Of a DNA stretch of 6,806 bases, positions 5,849-6,806 are shown one piece after another. The notes under the pieces were generated by a model, which was given only the letters and a program-made list of their open reading frames with translations, ran no database searches and was not told where the DNA came from. The translations under genes were made by a program, and so were the position numbers. How positions within the stretch are numbered: the first letter of the stretch is position 1; each line of letters begins with the position of its first letter. Source of the DNA: Haemophilus parainfluenzae. GTDB taxonomy: Bacteria; Pseudomonadota; Gammaproteobacteria; Enterobacterales; Pasteurellaceae. The stretch covers positions 1 to 6,806 of the forward strand of contig JAGZRY010000086.1 of NCBI GenBank assembly GCA_018381425.1. Reading direction: 5' to 3'.

Positions 5849-6692
5849 AATCCACCGCCTTACGTCGTTTTTGACTCATTAATCCGTATTTAGGCGAGAA
5901 TAGAAAAGCCAATAAAAATAACAAGGTTTGCAATGTTACGATGACACCACCTGTGGCGCCATCCAGATAATAGCTTAAATAGACACCGACGAAACCAGTG
6001 ATTGCGCCTAATGCTACGGCAATTTTGATAAGAGTTTTGAACTTGTCAGTAAGTAAATAGGCTGTTGCACCTGGTGTGATTACCATGGCAATCACTAAAA
6101 TTGCCCCGACAGTTTGCAATGCGGCAACGACACAAGCACTCAAGAGTGTAAAAAAGAGAACTTTGTAAAACAGTGGTGAAAGCCCAACTGTAATTGCTTG
6201 CGTTTCATCAAAGAAAATCAGTAACAGATCCTTCCAAAAAATAAGCAATAAGACCAAGCAAATCAACATAATAATGGCTACTTGATAGATATCTTCATCG
6301 GCAATCCCGAGGATATTACCGAGAATAATATTTTGCACATTTATTGAAGTTGGATTCAGAGAAATAATCAGTAAACCTAAGGCAAAAAAGGTACTGAAAA
6401 TAAAGCCGATAACGGCATCTTCTTTGAGTTTAGAAATGGATTTGATCCATAAAATGGAAAGTGCGGCCAAAATTCCGGCAAAAAAAGCACCTAAAGCATA
6501 GGGGAGTGAAAAGGCATAAGCTATCGCCACACCCGGAACCACGGAATGAGAGAGCGCGTCGCCAATTAATGACCAGCCTTTCAACATTAAATAGGCAGAA
6601 AGAAAGGCACAAATGCCACCAACTGTGGCACTTATCCACATGGCTTTTTGCATATATTCATAGGAGAAAGGTTCCAGTAAATATTCAAGCAT
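5841..6692 (-). CDS. yfeC: Mn/Fe ABC transporter permease, YfeC/SitC type
   Basis: This is the first of the two membrane permeases of the importer, 283 residues of mostly hydrophobic helices in the ABC-3 family. Landmarks are LMLKGWSLIGDALSHSVVPG at residues 35-54, EDAVIGFIFSTFFALG at 91-106 and the VGAILVIAMVITPGATA segment at 195-211. The tail after residue 268 is short and basic (KRRK). With YfeD it probably forms the heterodimeric channel energised by YfeB and fed by the periplasmic YfeA. The start codon follows the end of the ATPase gene by 3 bases, with AAGGA of the Shine-Dalgarno site inside the ATPase coding sequence, and its TGA stop lies within the start of yfeD. This coupling suggests balanced subunit synthesis. 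Metal specificity cannot be read from the permease alone; the name follows the gene order ATPase, permease, permease. Confidence 0.9.
   Translation of the reverse strand: MLEYLLEPFSYEYMQKAMWISATVGGICAFLSAYLMLKGWSLIGDALSHSVVPGVAIAYAFSLPYALGAFFAGILAALSILWIKSISKLKEDAVIGFIFSTFFALGLLIISLNPTSINVQNIILGNILGIADEDIYQVAIIMLICLVLLLIFWKDLLLIFFDETQAITVGLSPLFYKVLFFTLLSACVVAALQTVGAILVIAMVITPGATAYLLTDKFKTLIKIAVALGAITGFVGVYLSYYLDGATGGVIVTLQTLLFLLAFLFSPKYGLMSQKRRKAVDYD
6459..6467 (+). repeat. Near-match to uptake signal core (8 of 9)
   Basis: AAGTGCGGC within yfeC differs from the core at the last base only. It may be a decayed uptake signal or chance, and is noted for completeness. Confidence 0.3.
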
Positions 6693-6695
6693 GAC

Positions 6696-6806
6696 TTATT
6701 CCTTGTCAGACGGAGACAGACGACAGGATTTTACAGCTGTTGCAGGCGGATCATTTTTGGTTTCACCATAGAAGACAACGGGACGTTCATCATCCGTAAG
6801 CACGGT
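6696..6806 (-). CDS. yfeB: C-terminal end of Mn/Fe ABC transporter ATPase, YfeB/SitB type (partial)
   Basis: The minus-strand frame entering from the right edge is open and reads [18 protein letters not shown] and then a Pro/Ala/Ser-containing tail ending SPSDKE, stop TAA at 6696-6698. The [13 protein letters not shown] segment is typical of the extreme C-terminus of YfeB/SitB ATP-binding subunits, beyond the Walker and signature motifs, which lie outside the window. The gene ends 3 bases before yfeC, so it heads the same polycistronic unit. Only about 36 codons are visible, but position and sequence together make the assignment good. Confidence 0.8.
   Translation of the reverse strand, partial: TVLTDDERPVVFYGETKNDPPATAVKSCRLSPSDKE

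Noticed and set aside
6461..6694. Plus-strand open frame of 77 codons opposite yfeC
   Set aside because: It lies wholly antisense to a strongly supported permease gene, has a basic low-information product and no recognisable ribosome binding site.

Overview
The window looks like a Pasteurellaceae chromosome, probably Haemophilus or a close relative such as Aggregatibacter. Three things suggest this: the AT-rich base composition, two exact copies of the Hin-type DNA uptake signal core (AAGTGCGGT, both read on the minus strand), and an rlmC and a yfe/sit metal-transport operon of typical gammaproteobacterial form. The genus is an inference from these signs; no database was searched.

Layout, left to right. 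Bases 2-787 (+) are the C-terminal two thirds of rlmC, a 23S rRNA m5U methyltransferase, cut by the left window edge. Bases 788-948 are an AT-rich leader. Bases 949-2700 and 2702-4894 (+) are two tightly coupled genes for large DUF262-family proteins; the first also carries a C-terminal DUF1524 (HNH-type) nuclease domain. Bases 4895-4983 hold a short degenerate second copy of the 3' end of rlmC. A bidirectional hairpin terminator lies at 4984-5012. Bases 5015-6806 (-) are the end of an ABC-type Mn/Fe importer operon: the tail of the ATPase (yfeB/sitB), then two membrane permeases (yfeC, yfeD), all translationally coupled.

The main result is that the DUF262 pair forms a compact islet of about 4.2 kb inserted at the 3' end of rlmC. 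The displaced original end of rlmC (reading HYEVLILLELNT then stop) still sits next to the ancestral rlmC/yfeD terminator. The full-length rlmC upstream now has a different C-terminal tail ([13 protein letters not shown] then stop). A perfect 12-bp direct repeat, ATACTTAATAAA, spanning the stop codon, marks both edges. No integrase or transposase is visible.

Function: DUF262 proteins with the DGQQR motif, and DUF262-DUF1524 fusions, include the phage-restriction proteins GmrSD, BrxU and SspE. The pair is therefore best read as a two-gene candidate anti-phage or modification-dependent restriction system: one NTPase-nuclease plus a second DUF262 protein that lacks an evident nuclease motif and ends in an unrecognised C-terminal region. 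That role is inferred from family membership and from the islet setting.
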